From assembly GCA_035267815.1 (NCBI GenBank), contig DATFLK010000023.1:1-45435 (forward strand): 45,435 bases of DNA, given 5' to 3'. A program made the translations under genes and the position numbers. A model generated the notes under the pieces. It was not told the DNA's origin. It did no database searches and saw only the letters and a list, made by a program, of their open reading frames with translations. The stretch is from DATFLK01 sp035267815 (GTDB taxonomy: Bacteria > Pseudomonadota > Zetaproteobacteria > Mariprofundales > Mariprofundaceae). Of this stretch, positions 26,025-33,662 are shown piece after piece (positions within the stretch are counted from its first letter, which is position 1; each line of letters starts with the position of its first letter).

Positions 26025-26402
26025 ATGGGACAACGGCCAATGCGCGACGAACAGAAGGCAAACCTGCGCTGGTGGGTCGCCATGGTGGTCATGTGCGCCC
26101 TGATTGTGGCCCTGAACTACAAACATCTGTCCCATATTCTCGTGGAGGCCGCGAAGGCGGCGCTGACCATCTCCGCCTGGGGCTTGTGGACCAAGGCCTT
26201 CGCCGATATCTATCATCGCTTCTTCGACCGCAGGCCATTCACCGAGTGGAGCAATATCGTGTTCGCCGCCGCCGCTGTCTGCTCGTTGCTGATGTGGGCC
26301 ATCCATGATGATTTCAGGGAGGTGGCGGGCGTGCTTTATTTTGCAGCCATCTCCGCCGCTGTCATCCTGATCGTCTTCCGTTCGAGCGGGACGCGCCAGT
26401 AA
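26025..26402 (+). CDS. Small membrane protein of unknown function
   Basis: Not recognised. 125 residues with a charged N-terminus and three or four hydrophobic segments: WWVAMVVMCALIVALN (about 16-31), a weaker amphipathic one around 43-57, IVFAAAAVCSLLMWAI (about 79-94) and VLYFAAISAAVILIVF (about 103-118). A loop with FADIYHRFFDRRPFTEW separates the second and third. It precedes a methyltransferase on the same strand. The hydrophobic periodicity and absence of low-complexity arginine/proline bias suggest it is a real gene; the opposite strand has long open frames that look like shadows. Confidence 0.6.
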   Translation: MGQRPMRDEQKANLRWWVAMVVMCALIVALNYKHLSHILVEAAKAALTISAWGLWTKAFADIYHRFFDRRPFTEWSNIVFAAAAVCSLLMWAIHDDFREVAGVLYFAAISAAVILIVFRSSGTRQ

Positions 26403-26537
26403 CGAATCGATGTAATGGCCTTCTCGCATGGGCGTGACGCGATGCCTTTCGCCGGCGCGCACACCATGCGACCCTGTTTGCCTTGGTTGGTGCCGAGGCC
26501 CTTTCCATCCCGTGCGCGCTTGCCTATGGTCCTGCTT

Positions 26538-27254
26538 ATGAAGCTTTCCAAGTCCCATATCAACCGCAGCTGTTCCGAGCAGGAAATCTGGAACGAGCAG
26601 CTCGATCTCGATCACAAGCATCTTGTGGAGCTGGGCTGTGGCCGCGCCGAGCTTACCCGTCTTCTCGCCACGGAGGGTCCGGGGCGCCGCATGGTCGCAC
26701 TCGAAGTGGATGAGGTGCAGCACGATCCGCACAAGCGGATCACCGATCTTCCCAACGTGCAGTTCATCATGGCAGGGGCCGAGGATGTTCCGTTCCCTGA
26801 TGCGAGTTTCGATGTCGCCTTCATGTTCAAGTCGCTGCACCACGTGCCGCTGGAGCTGATGGACCAGGCGCTGGCCGAGGTGAAACGGATCCTGAAGCCC
26901 GGTGGCCACGCCTATATCTCCGAGCCGGTGTTTGCCGGTGATTTCAACGAGATCCTGCGCATGTTCCACGACGAGGAGGAGGTACGACTGGCCGCCTTCG
27001 AGGCGGTGAAGCGTGCGGTGGATTCGGGCCTCTTCGATCTGGCCAGCGAGATCTTCTTCAACGCGCCGATGCATTTCGAGGATTTCGCCGACTTCGAGCA
27101 GAGGATTCTCGGCGTTACCCACACCAACCACCAGCTCTCCCCGGAACTGTACGAGCGGGTCAAAGCCAAGTTCGAAACCCACATGACGCCCGATGGCGCC
27201 CATTTCCAGATGCCGATCCGGGTCGATTTACTAAAAAAGCAGAAGATGCTTTAA
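26538..27254 (+). CDS. SAM-dependent methyltransferase (class I, UbiE-like fold)
   Basis: Class I methyltransferase, substrate unknown. From ATG at 26538 it has 238 residues. Motif I is VELGCGRAELTRLL (30-43), motif II/III region VQFIMAGAEDVPFPDASFDVAFMFKSLHH matches the Methyltransf_11 pattern (read as AGAEDVPFPD and FDVAFMF), and LKPGGHAYISEP is the post-motif III block. The C-terminal half (FNEILRMFHDEEEVR, ILGVTHTNH) is not one I can assign. The frame is open from 26415, but the extra N-terminus has no similarity features, so the later ATG is preferred. It ends just before a strong bidirectional terminator. Confidence 0.85.
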   Translation: MKLSKSHINRSCSEQEIWNEQLDLDHKHLVELGCGRAELTRLLATEGPGRRMVALEVDEVQHDPHKRITDLPNVQFIMAGAEDVPFPDASFDVAFMFKSLHHVPLELMDQALAEVKRILKPGGHAYISEPVFAGDFNEILRMFHDEEEVRLAAFEAVKRAVDSGLFDLASEIFFNAPMHFEDFADFEQRILGVTHTNHQLSPELYERVKAKFETHMTPDGAHFQMPIRVDLLKKQKML

Positions 27255-27288
27255 ACAGGTCGACCAGGTTTCACGAGTGAATACAAGA

Positions 27289-27317
27289 AGGAGGCCCGCT
27301 CAGTAAGCGGGCCTCCT
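27289..27317. terminator. Bidirectional terminator between methyltransferase and purH
   Basis: A 12-bp perfect stem, AGGAGGCCCGCT and AGCGGGCCTCCT, with a 5-base loop, lies between two convergent genes. The plus-strand tail is GTTTGGG and the minus-strand tail TTCTTGTATT, both moderately T-rich. Confidence 0.85.
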
Positions 27318-27342
27318 GTTTGGGCAGATTCTCTCTAATTCA

Positions 27343-28899
27343 TCAGTGACGGAAGTGGCGGACGCCGGTGAAGACCATGGCGATGCCGTGCTCGTCCGCC
27401 GCCGCGATCACCTCTTCGTCGCGGATCGAACCGCCTGGCTGGATGACTGCCACGGCACCGGCCTCGGCCAGTGCGTCGACACCGTCGCGGAACGGGAAGA
27501 AAGCATCGGAGGCGACCGCCGAGCCCTTGATCGCTTCGCCGCCGTGGTGAGCGGCGATGCGGGTGGAGTTCACACGGTTCATCTGGCCGGCGCCAATGCC
27601 CAGGGTGATGTTCTCCTTGGCGAAGACGATGGCGTTGGATTTGACATGCTTGGCCATGGTCCAGGCGAAGAGCATATCCTGCCACTCCGATTCGGTCGGC
27701 TGGCGTTGGGTCACCACCTTGCAGGCACTGCGCTCAAGGATATGCGTGTCGCGCTGCTGTACCAAAAGGCCGCCGTTGACGCGCTTGAACTCCCAGCCGC
27801 CCGTGACCGGCTCGGCCGAGGGGGCCAGCAGCAGACGAAGGTTCTTCTTTTCGGCCAAGATGTTTCGAGCCTCGTCGGAGAAGCCGGGGGCGATGACCAC
27901 CTCCATGAAGGTTTCGGCGATCAGCTTCGCCGTTGCGCCCTCCAGCTCGCGGTTGAAGGCGGCGATGCCGCCGAAGGCCGAGACCGAATCGGCGGCACGT
28001 GCCCGCTCGTAGGCCTCGGATTGGTTGCCGCCGACCGAAGCGCCGCAAGGGTTGGCATGCTTGACGATGACAGCGGCACTATCGGCAAAGTCACGCACGC
28101 AGGCGAAGGCGGCATCGGCATCGGCGATGTTGTTGTAGGAGAGCTCCTTGCCCTGAAGCACCTCGCAGTCGGCCAGCGAAACGCCGGCATCCTCCGGATC
28201 GGCGTAGAAGGTGCCCTGCTGGTGCGGATTTTCGCCGTAGCGCAGATCGCGAGCCCGCACGAACTGGCGGGTGAAGATGTCGGGAAACGCACGTCTGCTG
28301 TCGTCGGTATTGAGGGAGGAGAAGTGGTTGGCGATGGCGCCGTCGTAGTCGGCGGTATGGGCGAAGGCCTTGACCGCCAGCATACGGCGGATGTCGTCAC
28401 CGACCGAGCCGCCGGAGGATTCGATCTCCTTCTGCACCCGTGCGTAGTCGCCCGGGTCGACGACCACGGTGACGAAACGGTGGTTCTTGGCCGCGGCGCG
28501 GATCATGCAGGGGCCGCCGATGTCGATGTTCTCGATGGCATCGTCGATGGCACAGTCCGGATTGGCGATGGTCTCGCGGAAGGGGTAGAGATTGACCACG
28601 ATCAGATCGATGCGCCCGATACCGTGTGTCTCCATGGCTGCCATGTCTTCATCATGGTTGCGACGCGCCAGAATGCCGCCATGCACCCTGGGATGCAGCG
28701 TCTTGATTCGGCCGTCCATCATCTCCGGAAAACCGGTATAGTCGGAGACGTCGCGCACCGTGATGCCGGATTCACGCAGCAGTCTGGCGGTGCCGCCGGT
28801 CGAGAGAATCTCGATCTGCTGATCCGACAGGTGGCGGGCGAACTCCACGACCCCCGTTTTATCGGATACGCTGATCAGGGCTCGGGTGATAGCAGGCAT
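27343..28899 (-). CDS. purH: Bifunctional AICAR transformylase / IMP cyclohydrolase
   Basis: Performs the last two steps of IMP synthesis. 518 residues. The N-terminal IMP cyclohydrolase (MGS-like) domain shows ALISVSDKTGVVEFAR, STGGTARLL, VSDYTGFPEMMDGRIKTLHP (its parts SDYTGFPEMMDGR and KTLHPRVHGG) and NLYPF. The C-terminal transformylase has RYGENPHQQG, GKELSYNNIADADAA, VKHANPCGAS and GAGQMNRVNSTRIA. The tail FTGVRHFRH is typical. It ends at a bidirectional terminator and has a candidate promoter upstream. Confidence 0.97.
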   Translation of the reverse strand: MPAITRALISVSDKTGVVEFARHLSDQQIEILSTGGTARLLRESGITVRDVSDYTGFPEMMDGRIKTLHPRVHGGILARRNHDEDMAAMETHGIGRIDLIVVNLYPFRETIANPDCAIDDAIENIDIGGPCMIRAAAKNHRFVTVVVDPGDYARVQKEIESSGGSVGDDIRRMLAVKAFAHTADYDGAIANHFSSLNTDDSRRAFPDIFTRQFVRARDLRYGENPHQQGTFYADPEDAGVSLADCEVLQGKELSYNNIADADAAFACVRDFADSAAVIVKHANPCGASVGGNQSEAYERARAADSVSAFGGIAAFNRELEGATAKLIAETFMEVVIAPGFSDEARNILAEKKNLRLLLAPSAEPVTGGWEFKRVNGGLLVQQRDTHILERSACKVVTQRQPTESEWQDMLFAWTMAKHVKSNAIVFAKENITLGIGAGQMNRVNSTRIAAHHGGEAIKGSAVASDAFFPFRDGVDALAEAGAVAVIQPGGSIRDEEVIAAADEHGIAMVFTGVRHFRH

Positions 28900-28934
28900 A
28901 TAGGGCTCCGTGGTCGGGTTGATGAGAGGGCGGA

Positions 28935-28962
28935 ACGATACGCATTCACTCTATCTGTGCAA
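28935..28962 (-). promoter_or_regulatory. Putative promoter of purH
   Basis: Read on the minus strand, TTGCAC (28962-28957) and TATCGT (28940-28935) are separated by 16 bases in the gap upstream of purH. Each hexamer matches four or five of six consensus positions. The transcript would start near 28928, about 30 bases from the ATG. Pattern match only. Confidence 0.35.
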
Positions 28963-28986
28963 GATAAGAGGTGTCGCGGCGTTTCG

Positions 28987-31143
28987 TCAGGAAAGTTTTT
29001 CCATCAGCTGGTTGTAGACGCGGTAGGTGTTGCGCCCCGCTTCCTTGGCGGCGTACATGGCCTGGTCGGCGCAATTGAGCAGGATATCGCCCTCGGCGGC
29101 ATGATCCGGCTGGACCGCCATGCGCCAGCGGTCCGCCTCTTCGTCTGATGTCGTGTTGCCGGTGCTTACCGCGATACCGATGCTGGCGCCGACGATGCAG
29201 TCCTGGCCGGCGATGCGGATGGGACGGGCTAACTCCTTGACGATCTGGGAGGCTACCCGTTCCGCATCACCGGCCTCATGCAGGTTGGTCAGCACGACGG
29301 CGAACTCGTCGCCGCCGAAGCGTGCCGCCGTGTCCGTTTCGCGCAGGCAGTTCAACAGGCGATGGGCGATCTCGCGCAGGGCCTCGTCGCCGGCATCATG
29401 TCCCAGCTCGTCGTTGATGGGTTTGAAGCGGTCGAGATCGACCATCAGGACGGCGATCTTCCGGTTGTTTCGCTTCGCCTGGGCGATGGCCTGTTCCAGC
29501 CGGTCGAAGAAGAGCAGGCGATTGGGCAGGCCCGTGAGTGTATCGTGCTGCGCCAGGTGCATTGCCTCCTGTTCGGCGCGGACCTGGTTGGTCACATCGA
29601 TGGCGTAGGCGCGGACATTGTTGTTGTTGGCATTGGGGTGGAGTTGCCAGATCATGATCTCGTCGCCCACTTCGAAGGAGACGGTATCGATCGAGATGTT
29701 CTCTTCACGGCAGATATTGACCGCCTCGCGGAAATCCTCGGGCAGGATCTCGTCGATCCTGTCGGCCGAGAGGATATGCAGTTTCAGGTACTCCAGTGTC
29801 GCCGGATTCATGTACAACACCTCGGCGCTATTGCCGTCCACCTCGATGATGGGGAAGGGGTTGAGCTCGGGAATGCTGGAGAGCCACCCGATCTCCTCCT
29901 GCCGCTGCCGGTCCTCGGTAATATCCTCGGAGATCTCGATCAGCTCCTGCAGTCCTCCCTCATCGTCCCGCAACGGGATCAGGCTGATGCGGGCGATCCA
30001 CTCCGAGCCGTCCTTCCTCTTCCGGGTGGTGATTTCGGCATAGGGGCTGCCGACCTTCTTTAACAGCCGCTCGATCCGCTTCCGGAAACCCGTTTCGGAG
30101 TGGCTGCGCTCCGATGCAGGATAGAAGGCCTTGTAGGAGAGTCGTTTGTACTCGTCCCGCGAATAGCCGGTGATGGCCAGCATGCGGGCATTGACGTAGG
30201 TGATGCTGCCGCTGCCGTCATAGACGACCACTCCGTTCGAGAGCCCGTCCAGCAGGTGCAGGTAGTAGTCGGAGAGCGCCTTGGATTCGGCGATGTGGTC
30301 CACCAGTCGCCGGGTCATGTGGTTGAAGCTCATACCAAGTCGGCCGATTTCGTCGCGCCGCCTGATTGGGGCACTGGCGGAGAAATCACCCTCATCGATA
30401 CGCCGGGCGGTGTCGTACAGTGCCTGAATCGGCTGGGTCACCTGCCGGCGGATGAGAAAGAAGAGGCTGATAGCCAGCAGTAACGTGGCGCCGATACCAA
30501 TGCCGATACTTTTTCTGTGGGCCTGGGTGATGGCGTCCTCCGCATGCTTCAGGGAGGTGGTGATACGCAGCACACCGCGGATGGGGGAGGCGTCGTAGCC
30601 ATGACAGGCGTTGCAGGCATTCAGTTTCTTAATGGGCAGAAGATAGGTCAGGTGTCCGGCATCCTCGTCGCGGATGCTGACCCGATGGCCCGCTACGGCC
30701 TGCCGGAACTTGGTGGCGGGGATATCGGTCACCGTGTGGGCCGGCAGAGCCGGTCGGGCGAACACCTTGTTGCCCAGAAAGCGGTTGACCTGATGGATCG
30801 TCTTCAGATCGAGAAACGCCTCATTGCCGTTGCGTCGGACGACCTCCGCCTTGAGGACGCCGGTCTCTTTCGATACCCGTTCGAGCCAGTCGCGCGCCAA
30901 CGGGCCGTTGCCGGTCAGCATCAGGGTCTGCAGGCTGGCCAGCAGACCTTCGGCCATGAAGTCCGCGCGGGTCTCCTCCTCCTGCATGATCGACCGCCGC
31001 TGCTGCTGAAGCTGGATACCCATCGACAGCATCATGACCAGCGCGAGTAGAACGGTCAGGGAGAGCACCACGCGGGTGCCGAGTCGTTCCCGGAACGGTA
31101 ACCGTTCCGCCCCCGCGGAACTCCCCGGAAGATCGCCCTTCAT
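28987..31143 (-). CDS. Membrane diguanylate cyclase with periplasmic CxxCH haem-type sensor, HAMP, two PAS and GGDEF
   Basis: Likely makes cyclic di-GMP in response to a periplasmic redox or ligand signal. From ATG at 31143 it has 718 residues (a TTG one codon earlier is the alternative). TM1 is near 24-44. The periplasmic region (45-210) carries CNACH (177-181), a c-type haem attachment motif. TM2 is near 213-231. HAMP (about 232-285) includes the TQPIQAL start and DEIGRLG. PAS1 spans about 295-410 and PAS2 about 425-520. The GGDEF domain has DTLTGLPNRLLF, the intact active site GGDEF (610-614) and a canonical inhibitory I-site RETD (601-604) five residues before it. No EAL domain is present. 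It follows the REC-KaiB gene by 58 bases. Confidence 0.9.
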   Translation of the reverse strand: MKGDLPGSSAGAERLPFRERLGTRVVLSLTVLLALVMMLSMGIQLQQQRRSIMQEEETRADFMAEGLLASLQTLMLTGNGPLARDWLERVSKETGVLKAEVVRRNGNEAFLDLKTIHQVNRFLGNKVFARPALPAHTVTDIPATKFRQAVAGHRVSIRDEDAGHLTYLLPIKKLNACNACHGYDASPIRGVLRITTSLKHAEDAITQAHRKSIGIGIGATLLLAISLFFLIRRQVTQPIQALYDTARRIDEGDFSASAPIRRRDEIGRLGMSFNHMTRRLVDHIAESKALSDYYLHLLDGLSNGVVVYDGSGSITYVNARMLAITGYSRDEYKRLSYKAFYPASERSHSETGFRKRIERLLKKVGSPYAEITTRKRKDGSEWIARISLIPLRDDEGGLQELIEISEDITEDRQRQEEIGWLSSIPELNPFPIIEVDGNSAEVLYMNPATLEYLKLHILSADRIDEILPEDFREAVNICREENISIDTVSFEVGDEIMIWQLHPNANNNNVRAYAIDVTNQVRAEQEAMHLAQHDTLTGLPNRLLFFDRLEQAIAQAKRNNRKIAVLMVDLDRFKPINDELGHDAGDEALREIAHRLLNCLRETDTAARFGGDEFAVVLTNLHEAGDAERVASQIVKELARPIRIAGQDCIVGASIGIAVSTGNTTSDEEADRWRMAVQPDHAAEGDILLNCADQAMYAAKEAGRNTYRVYNQLMEKLS

Positions 31144-31201
31144 CAACGCGCATCGAGCCCGCGGCCGCGGGCAGACAGGAGACGAAGGGAGACGGGTGGG
31201 A

Positions 31202-31936
31202 TCATTCGTCGGTGGATGAAAGCTTGGCCCAGGCGCCGCTCAAACCGAGTGCCTCGAGCAGCGCGGTGTGATCCGCGAAGCGGCCGATCAGTCTGCAGGT
31301 CGGTTGCGGATCCAGCTTGAGCAGCGTCGGCGTGGCGACGATGTGATCGGCCGCCGCGCTGCGCGGATGCTTGATGACGTCAAGCACCTCCAGATGGTAG
31401 TGCCCTCCCCAGGTTTTCAGGGCGGCCCTGATGTTCTCCTGTGCCTGTACGGAGTTGGCGGTCTGACCCGCGACGTAAAGCCTCAGGTCGAGAGCCTGCC
31501 CGGTATGTACGGCCGCCTCCGGAACCGGTTGTGCCGCTGCGGCGGGGTCCTGAAGAAGACTGTCGGCGATCTCGCGCAACTGGGCTGCCGTGATCGGTTT
31601 TCGGCACACCTCGAAGGCCAGGTCGTTGGCCCGCTCCGGCCGTATCAGGTCGTCGAGCGAGCGGTCGAAGGCCGTCACCATGTAGACCGGCACCTTTGGC
31701 AGGAAATCGCGCAGGCACTCCAGCGTTTCGATGCCGTTCAAGACCGGCATCATCAGATCGAGGAAGATCAGATCCGGGGTGAGGGCCTTGGCGCATTCGA
31801 TACCTTCGCGGCCGCTTTGTGCGGTGTCGAGGGTATAGCCGGAGTCCTCGATGGCCGCTTCGTACAGCTCGAGCGCATAGATATCATCATCGATTGCCAG
31901 AATATGTTTGGCCTGTTTGTTCACACCTGCCCCCAT
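31202..31936 (-). CDS. Response-regulator receiver domain fused to a KaiB-like domain
   Basis: A two-domain signalling protein, 244 residues from ATG at 31936 (a TTG at 31951 is also in frame). The receiver domain (about 10-125) has the acidic pair in ILAIDDDIYALELYE, phosphoacceptor D60 in LIFLDLMMP, T88 in MVTAF and K113 in CRKPI, so it should be phosphorylatable. An Ala/Pro linker follows. The second domain (about 150-230) reads LRLYVAGQTANSVQAQENI, then YHLEVLDVIKHP, IVATPTLLKLDPQP and RLIGRFAD. It matches KaiB-family thioredoxin-like proteins (LYVAG, P-rich ATPTL block). No DNA-binding or output enzyme domain is present. It is transcribed ahead of a diguanylate cyclase and may regulate it. 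Confidence 0.88.
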   Translation of the reverse strand: MGAGVNKQAKHILAIDDDIYALELYEAAIEDSGYTLDTAQSGREGIECAKALTPDLIFLDLMMPVLNGIETLECLRDFLPKVPVYMVTAFDRSLDDLIRPERANDLAFEVCRKPITAAQLREIADSLLQDPAAAAQPVPEAAVHTGQALDLRLYVAGQTANSVQAQENIRAALKTWGGHYHLEVLDVIKHPRSAAADHIVATPTLLKLDPQPTCRLIGRFADHTALLEALGLSGAWAKLSSTDE

Positions 31937-31978
31937 GCCCTTGTCCGACAAGGATATACAGCCTTGTAATCGAAAGCA

Positions 31979-32013
31979 AAAACCACAATATTTTAATATG
32001 ATAGCGTCTGTGG
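31979..32013 (-). terminator. Possible terminator after plsC
   Basis: On the minus strand CCACA (32013-32009) pairs with TGTGG (31987-31983), with an inner ATATT/AATAT pairing, followed by TTTTTG. The stem is short and interrupted, so this is tentative. It lies just beyond the plsC stop codon and upstream of the REC-KaiB gene. Confidence 0.35.
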
Positions 32014-32019
32014 CGCGAG

Positions 32020-32736
32020 CTATCCGCCGATCTCTTTGGTGGCATGTTCGATCATATCACGGACACGCTCCACCATCTTGTCGCGTGGCGTATCGGTCAC
32101 CTCCTGCGGCGGGATAAAGGGAAGGAAGCGCACGGTAATGGTGCCGGGGCGTTTGATGAACGAGTTCTTGGGCCAGCAGAGGCCGGCATTGTGGGCCATC
32201 GGCAGGATGCCTGTACCGGCCCGGTGCGCCAGCATGATGCCGCTGGACTGGTAGTTGCCGGTGGTGCCCGGCGCGACCCGCTCGCCTTCCGGAAAGATCA
32301 CGATCCAGCGTCCCTGCCGGATAAATGCCTGCCCCTGTGCAATCACCTGCTTCAGTGCCGCGCGCGGGTTGCTGCGCCGGATGGCAATGGCGTTGAGCGC
32401 CCACAGGGCCCATCCGAATACGGGGATATGGAAGAGCTCGCGTTTCAGCACCCATACGAAGGGTGGTATCAGTGAGGGCATGGCAATGGTTTCCCAGGCG
32501 GACTGGTGTTTGGCCAGCACGACGCATGGCGTATCGGGAAGGTGTTCAAGCCCCTCGAACCGGAAGCGGATACCACAGATCCACTGTGCCAGGTGGATGA
32601 TGGATGCGGACCAGCAGCGTCCCCAGAACCATGCCGGTGAAAAACCGAACGGGCGGCTGAGCAGCAGCAGGATGGAGAACAACATGGTTGCCAGCATCAT
32701 GCAGAGATTGAACAGGGTGGAGCGGAACATGAGCAT
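32020..32736 (-). CDS. plsC: 1-acyl-sn-glycerol-3-phosphate acyltransferase
   Basis: Adds the second acyl chain to lysophosphatidic acid at the inner membrane. 238 residues, usual length. An N-terminal hydrophobic segment (about 8-28) precedes the acyltransferase blocks. The catalytic block is AKHQSAWET, an HX4E (H77, E82) version of the classical HX4D; this form is common in PlsC homologues of Betaproteobacteria. The second block is VIFPEGERVAPG (148-153 for FPEGER), and the third IVIF/ILPMAHNAG region follows. It starts three bases after the gmhB stop, giving a gmhB-plsC unit. Confidence 0.9.
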   Translation of the reverse strand: MLMFRSTLFNLCMMLATMLFSILLLLSRPFGFSPAWFWGRCWSASIIHLAQWICGIRFRFEGLEHLPDTPCVVLAKHQSAWETIAMPSLIPPFVWVLKRELFHIPVFGWALWALNAIAIRRSNPRAALKQVIAQGQAFIRQGRWIVIFPEGERVAPGTTGNYQSSGIMLAHRAGTGILPMAHNAGLCWPKNSFIKRPGTITVRFLPFIPPQEVTDTPRDKMVERVRDMIEHATKEIGG

Positions 32737-32739
32737 TGT

Positions 32740-33300
32740 CTACGGCTCCAGTATGGCATTCACGGCGGCTGCCAGGTCGGGATAGACGGCAATGCCGGGA
32801 TGAAGCGAGTCGGCCTTTTGATGGATCGCTTCGGCATCGCCATAGCCGCTCTGTACCAGTACGGGTATCATGCCTGCAGCCACGCCCGCTTCCACATCGC
32901 GCAGCGAGTCGCCGATGAAGAGCACCTCGCCGGCCCGCCCGGATAGGCCGAGCGTCTGCAGTGTTTCGTACAGCATACCAGGCATCGGTTTGCGGCAGGC
33001 ACAGTCGTCTTCCGGTGCATGGGGGCAGTAGGCCATATGGACGATTTCGCCTCCGGCATCGGTGATGGCCTGCATCATCTTGGTCTGAATGGCCTCGAAG
33101 GTGGCATCGTCCAGCGTACCGCGCCCCAGTGCTGACTGGTTGCTGGCAATGGCCACGGCGATGCCGGCCTTCGTCAACCGGGCAATGGCTTCCAGGCTGC
33201 CGGGAATGGGCTGCCACTGTTCGGGCGTCAGTATATAGTCGGGTGAGTCGAAGTTGATGACGCCATCCCGGTCGAGCACGACTGCACATACCTGCTTCAT
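32740..33300 (-). CDS. gmhB: D-glycero-beta-D-manno-heptose 1,7-bisphosphate 7-phosphatase
   Basis: HAD-family phosphatase in the ADP-heptose pathway for the lipopolysaccharide inner core. From ATG at 33300 it has 186 residues, matching the family (an upstream in-frame ATG would add twelve unconserved residues). The nucleophile motif is VVLDRDGVIN (D10, D12), the structural Zn-binding loop is CPHAPEDDCACRKP (a C-x-H...C-x-C arrangement), and GDSLRDVEAG carries the metal-binding Asp. It precedes plsC and supports a Gram-negative envelope. Confidence 0.93.
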   Translation of the reverse strand: MKQVCAVVLDRDGVINFDSPDYILTPEQWQPIPGSLEAIARLTKAGIAVAIASNQSALGRGTLDDATFEAIQTKMMQAITDAGGEIVHMAYCPHAPEDDCACRKPMPGMLYETLQTLGLSGRAGEVLFIGDSLRDVEAGVAAGMIPVLVQSGYGDAEAIHQKADSLHPGIAVYPDLAAAVNAILEP

Positions 33301-33377
33301 GCAGCGAATGTTGAAGCCTGCGGGGCAAAGCTGCAATCTGTCGTCTGCTGCTACTGCAGCATTGAAAGGATCAATCT

Positions 33378-33662
33378 ATGCCGGATACACCGAAGCAGAA
33401 GCAGTGGAAGCCCAACGCGAGGGATGCGATCTTCGTGGTCATTGTGGTGGCCGTCGTGCTGGTTCTGAGCCTCAGCAGCCACAAACGCATGACAAAGGCG
33501 ACCCCGAATGACGCCACCCACATCCACGCCACATCGCGCGAGCAGTGTATGCACTGTCACAGTGCCGGGGGCGTGCGTCCGCAACCGAAGGGACATACCA
33601 AAGAGGGCCAGTGTTTCCTGTGCCACGCGCAGCCGAAGGACTGGGTCGGGAAGGCGAAGTGA
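33378..33662 (+). CDS. Small membrane-anchored diheme c-type cytochrome
   Basis: 94 residues: a charged N-terminus (KQKQWKPNARD), one transmembrane segment (AIFVVIVVAVVLVLSLS, about 17-33) and a short periplasmic tail with two haem-attachment motifs, CMHCH (57-61) and CFLCH (79-83). Extra histidines (H48, H50, H73) could be axial ligands. There is no cleavable signal; the anchor acts as one. AAAGGA precedes the ATG. Its stop overlaps the GTG start of nadK (GTGA). I do not recognise a named family; it resembles short diheme electron-transfer proteins, and ResB/CcsA in the same window could mature it. Function in respiration is inference. Confidence 0.85.
   Translation: MPDTPKQKQWKPNARDAIFVVIVVAVVLVLSLSSHKRMTKATPNDATHIHATSREQCMHCHSAGGVRPQPKGHTKEGQCFLCHAQPKDWVGKAK

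Noticed and set aside
25923..27203. A long open frame on the minus strand (426 codons) opposite the small membrane protein and methyltransferase
   Set aside because: It is rich in His/Gln/Arg with no recognisable domain, and lies opposite a well-supported methyltransferase; it looks like a shadow of high-GC coding.
27267..27284. GTTTCACGAGTGAATA near the methyltransferase end, resembling half a parS site
   Set aside because: The CACGTG core is broken by a two-base insertion, so ParB would not be expected to bind.
27346..29148. A 600-codon plus-strand frame opposite purH and the end of the cyclase gene
   Set aside because: It mirrors purH almost exactly, and purH has full catalytic motifs on the other strand.
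32020..32736. HX4E instead of HX4D in PlsC as a possible inactive enzyme
   Set aside because: KHQSxWE variants are common in PlsC of other proteobacteria, so it is a family variant rather than a defect.
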